NCBI RefSeq assembly: GCF_964204865.1
Contig: NC_135259.1
Span: 10,178,974 to 10,242,973, forward strand
Direction: 5' to 3'
From: Styela clava
Lineage: Eukaryota; Chordata; Ascidiacea; Stolidobranchia; Styelidae
Length of the DNA: 64,000 bases
A model generated the notes under the pieces. That model did not search any database. It was not told the DNA's origin and saw only the letters and a list, made by a program, of their open reading frames with translations. Below are positions 60,201 to 64,000 of the stretch, piece after piece. The position numbers and the translations under genes are program-made. Each line of letters begins with the position of its first letter. Positions within the stretch are counted from its first letter, which is position 1.

Positions 60201-62055
60201 TCTCCAGATTTCTTAAGAATTTATTAGAATCGGCTTCCCGAACCCACGAAGCACTGATAATTCTTTGATCTTCAGACTGTGGTTGCACTACTCCTCTGTA
60301 CGATTGAATCAAAGTTTCCTTGTATTCATGTAACAGAGAACAAGCCATTGCCAAAAACTGGTCGTGATATCCTCCTAAATTTGTCATGAGTGAATGTAAG
60401 TCCCACATGCATTGATCAACAACAACCGCACTTTGAAGTAATGAGTTGCAAGATGAATTCAGTTTTTTATTGCTAGATGTATCCATAAGGGCTTTCAGGG
60501 GATCGGTGACTTTACTTGAAGCGTCAAAACTTTTCTTCATTTCGTATTGGATCTGCCTGATGAAAACATTTTGAATATAATCAGTGATGAAATCATTGAG
60601 CAGACATTTTCTCCCTCCGGAGTAATGCATTTCACTTTCAATTTCTTTAATGAAATTGTTGAGAGGTCCAAAAATGAGAGTAATATTCCTTGAATTGGGT
60701 TTGCAAACTTTTTGAGCTGTGATATTATGGTCAACTAGTTCTTGAGTGCTTGCGTCTTTAGTACCAGCGTTTATTCTTTGTTCAGCTCTCTGTTCACGTA
60801 AGTAAGTATTCATTGATATTGCATGAGAAGATGCCTCAAAACGAAAAAGCTTAGCAACACGAGGACGGGTTGCACGCTTTCTTGAAAAATGGGATGCAAA
60901 ACTGCCACTTTGTACATCATTAAAACCAGTGTTTGCTAGTTGAGAATTAGCAGATGCATTGTCAAAATCTAAATACTCTTGTAATATAGCTTGCAGCACA
61001 GATTGGATTTTAGACCAAACCTCCTCCATGTCATAAAGCTGGACATCCATTGAACCATCTGAATTTTTGCTCGCAGATTGAGAAATTAAATGTAATATGT
61101 GTTCGTGAGCACTGGCAATGCATCGAAACTTTTCAAACAGCTTTTCTAATAATTGTAAAAGACGTTCTGGGTTATCTCCTTCGTCACCTTGCTTGTAGAA
61201 AAGATCAGTAATTTCTACAGTAGTATGTGTAACAATCATATTTATATGCCGATCCATTTTAACTTTGGTAGCTTCTATGGCATCTGGAATCTTGCCTAAA
61301 AGGCCGAGAGAAAGCACCAATATTGCCATTAGACGAAACGGATCTTTTTCTGGATCTTTCGTAACATCTTCAAGCTTTTCAACATCGTTTAAATCATATT
61401 TCACTTCAGAATCTCTGTCACTTGCTTTCACAGAATTAAAATACAGTTGTTTGTGTAGCTCCGTTATAAAGCCCTCATGCATTGTTACTCTGCGACTCAA
61501 CAATTCATTTCTTATATCATTCAAGGCTTCAACCTTAATTAAATCATGAGTGAGTAAACGAAGTATTTTTAGAATCAATTGAGTAGCGTGAAGGTAATAC
61601 TTTTGTTTCATGAACTGATCGATATTCTCAGGGGCTGCTTTCACCTCCTCAATATCATCGAGAAGTTGTAAAACTCGTTTATACTTGACACCTTCCTTCC
61701 ATAAATTACGAAGCTCATCTTGTCTACAATGTAACAAAGATTTACATTGAAGAAGGCTTTCTTTCACATGTTTTATGCGGCTACGAGATTCAGAAATCCG
61801 TTCGCCAATTTTTCCAAACTGCTTGATCGTCTTGGCAAGTTCTTCATAGTTTATTGCAACCATTTCATCAAGTTTTTCATCGTTCTCAGTGAAAGCTTCT
61901 TCCAATCTCTCTTTTTCTTGATCTCGTTGACGGTCATCATCGCTTGATGCCAATGTCCGAATAATGGACATCAGTAATCCTGACGGATCTCTAATAAATC
62001 CAGCTCGACCAACACCAGCTACGCTGGCACGAGCTTTTCCGTCCGAGGAATCCAT
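57225..62055 (-). CDS. EXOC4: Exocyst complex component 4 (Sec8)
   Basis: Five minus-strand exons: 62055-59950, 59485-59312, 58652-58477, 58199-58085 and 57425-57225. All junctions are GT/AG and agree in phase, giving 923 residues (human about 974). Sec8 is a subunit of the octameric exocyst, which tethers secretory vesicles to the plasma membrane. Family blocks in order: [19 protein letters not shown]; the coiled-coil [113 protein letters not shown]; and the C-terminal [25 protein letters not shown] with RLREIIREQ. The first exon alone carries 702 codons, so most of the introns typical of vertebrates are absent while four survive in the last quarter. The long frame runs past the first donor into intron 1, which is not coding. 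The ATG at 62055 lies ~18 codons before the conserved RDPSGLL. A hAT element sits in the last intron. Confidence 0.96.
57604..57885. mobile_element. Non-autonomous hAT element with perfect target duplication
   Basis: The termini CAGTGGTTCCCAACCCC and CGGTTGGGAACCGCTG form an inverted repeat, and the 8-bp duplication TCATAGGG flanks both ends (57596-57603, 57886-57893). At 282 bp it lies in the last intron of EXOC4. Confidence 0.9.
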
Positions 62056-62382
62056 GGTTTTCCCAAGGAATTCCTTTTATGTTAGCTATAACTGAACAGA
62101 GAAAGATAAAATATTATGCTACAGTGCTATGTTAGATAACGTAGGAAGGTAAATCAGAAAAATGCAGCATAGAATCAATCAAACACTTCACAGGTATAAA
62201 TCATGGAGACAATTTTCTTCATATTATATATGACACATTTATATGCCTACTACTCCATACTCTGAACTTTGAAGGCTTTGCAAAAGCATTATTAATGCAG
62301 GATGATTATTACATCGCTGAAATAAGCAGAGACATTCAAAGTGCGGTACAAACCAGAAAAGAATTATATTGGTTGTAACTTA

Positions 62383-62462
62383 GGATAGGATTTACATATT
62401 TATCCCGGAGGAGAGGAAAGTCGATAAGACCATTCCAAGTCGGGTATGGGATTAGTTAACTT
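62383..62462 (-). repeat. SINE copy E, truncated
   Basis: The block GGATTTACATATTTATCCCG, GAGAGGAAAGTCGATAAG and AAGTCGGGTATGGGATTAGT matches the 3' half of the SINE family. The remainder is absent. Confidence 0.6.
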
Positions 62463-62757
62463 TTTGTCAAACACTGATATGATTTAGCTTCCTTACTGAC
62501 TTTGCATCCTATTCTACATCTACTGATACTTTTAGTGCAAATTGACAGCTATGAACTTGAACCAGTATCATAATATTTTTACAAGTTTCTAAAACAAAAT
62601 TGGCTTCAATGTGTGTGTTTTTACATTCATTATATTAAAATTAAGAGGTTAGAATCATGTGACAAAAATTAATGTGATGTCACCAAACATGAAACATAAT
62701 AAGTTGAAAACACAATTATACAAAAAATTCCAACCGTTTTTATTTGAGTAATATTTA

Positions 62758-63158
62758 GGGTCTTGTGTAGTTTCGTACCTTATGTACTTCTAGTGGGCGT
62801 AGCATAACAATTTTTTGATATGTCAGTCCCAACCCCCATCTGACTACGCCATCCAAAAATTACGTCACTACGACATCACAATCACGTCATAGAGCTTGCC
62901 AAATATATGTACAATCGCCCGAAATGGCATTGGCGCCGACGATAAAGAACTGACTGTTCGATTTCGGGTGCTCGTTTGCGCGTCCTGGATGGCAGTTCGT
63001 ATAGTTTGAAGGGCTCTATTACATCACTGTGACGTCGTGTTGACGTAATTTTTGAATGGTGTAGTCAGGTCAGCAGGTGGGGGTTAGGATTGATACGTGA
63101 AAAAATTGTCATGCTACGCCCACTAGAAGTATGTTAGGTACGAAACTACATGAGACCC
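62758..63158. mobile_element. Foldback MITE with ~140-bp inverted arms
   Basis: The two arms are near-complementary over about 140 bases, sharing TGTAGTTTCGTACCT, ACTTCTAGTGGGCGTAGCAT, ACAATTTTTT, AACCCCCA and AAAAATTACGTCA. Flanking AATATTTA direct repeats (62750-62757, 63159-63166) are identical. No coding frame is present. A half copy lies at 38.24 kb. Confidence 0.85.
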
Positions 63159-63199
63159 AATATTTAGTACTAACGTTTTAATATAATAAAACATTCAAT

Positions 63200-63215
63200 A
63201 TATATATATATATAC
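63200..63215. repeat. AT microsatellite
   Basis: A short run of alternating TA follows the foldback element. Similar TA runs occur at about 50395-50412 and 44527-44537. Confidence 0.5.
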
Positions 63216-63671
63216 AGTGGATCAGGGACAAAAATTATGGCTAAATCATTGCCACCATCCAAATGGAACAGAATTTTATCCGAATAATTTGCGCATATAG
63301 ACTATTACAGTCTGCTGGTCAGACAAATCAGTCACACAGATATAGGATGATTTATACACCTGGTAACAATATCTGGATATACGGTTTAATTAAGACAACA
63401 AGATTAGATTAGTCTACTTCAGTACCGGTAAGTGGGAAAAACTTAGATGTAAATCATCACTTATATTACATCACTTATCATTATAACTTATACTTGAGAA
63501 CTCTAAACATAATTTTGGTTGATTGAATATTAAAACTTTGTTATTGCATCAATGTTTCAATATCTGATATTGAAAAACACTTAATCACAGTTTTAGCTAT
63601 GTATATTCATCAAGGGAGGCGGACAACTCGACTACACGGATAACTCACCAGAGACAACTCGACTACCTAGA

Positions 63672-64000
63672 GCAGTGTTCTTCAACTTTTTTTATCGAAG
63701 TATACCTTTTACAGTTTCTCAAGAACTTTGTATACCTTACAAAAACCAATGTTTATTTAAGGCTCAAATAAACAATAAATTTTAGTCACATATTGTACTG
63801 CAATATCATCATGCAATCTAATAGGCTAGTGACCGCAAGTTATAAATTTGACTGACTGCCTTAGCGTCGACGGGAACAATGTTTGACATAAATCAAACAA
63901 AGTGCATGCACTGCATGGCATCCGAAATCACCAACCCAGACGCATGCCCGTATTATCTATATAATTTGTGATGTAACAACGTGCTCACGTCGGTTCTTAG
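63672..64000 (+). mobile_element. Possible hAT element, left end only
   Basis: CAGTGTTCTTCAACTTTTTT at 63672 is a typical hAT left terminus. The matching right end was not found before the window ends, so it is partial or truncated. Confidence 0.35.

Overview
This window is eukaryotic, from an animal. Genes are split by spliceosomal introns (GT..AG), the DNA is AT-rich, and cut-and-paste transposons, a LINE fragment and tRNA-derived SINEs fill most of the space. Recognisable genes are animal orthologues: UBE2A/RAD6, FKBP6, the exocyst subunit EXOC4/Sec8, and a double-stranded-RNA-binding protein. The drastic loss of introns in EXOC4 and FKBP6, together with the hAT and SINE landscape, would suit a tunicate (ascidian) or another fast-evolving marine invertebrate. 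The species assignment is inference only.

Layout. 1-3.9 kb is repeat-rich and non-coding. 4.3-7.4 kb holds two tandem single-exon ubiquitin-conjugating enzyme genes of the RAD6 family, the first clearly the more diverged. At 11.8-13.5 kb, minus strand, a two-exon gene encodes a small multi-pass membrane protein that I do not recognise. At 15.5-17.0 kb is a single-exon FKBP6 gene whose immediate 5' flank carries a 1.2-kb hAT-like insertion with a perfect 8-bp target duplication. At 23.5-24.5 kb, minus strand, is a protein with two dsRNA-binding domains that look recently duplicated, with an apparent frameshift near its end. It abuts a broken L1/Tx1-type LINE (24.5-27.0 kb, minus). The stretch 27-41 kb holds no convincing gene. 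It contains SINEs, foldback elements, a 2-kb internally deleted hAT element, and a repeat family whose copies carry near-perfect hairpins with different stem sequences.

The most striking gene runs from 41.6 to 54.6 kb on the plus strand. Seventeen exons, all phase-compatible, assemble into a 658-residue predicted type II membrane glycoprotein: a very short cytosolic N-terminus, one membrane span, then a long helical, probably coiled-coil ectodomain with about twenty N-glycosylation sequons and an acidic, tyrosine-rich C-terminus. I do not recognise its family. EXOC4 follows on the minus strand (62.1 to 57.2 kb) in five exons.

The genes do not form an operon or a common pathway. FKBP6 and the dsRBD protein could both relate to small-RNA or dsRNA biology, but their proximity alone is weak evidence. 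Complete exon coordinates for the split genes are given in the entries.
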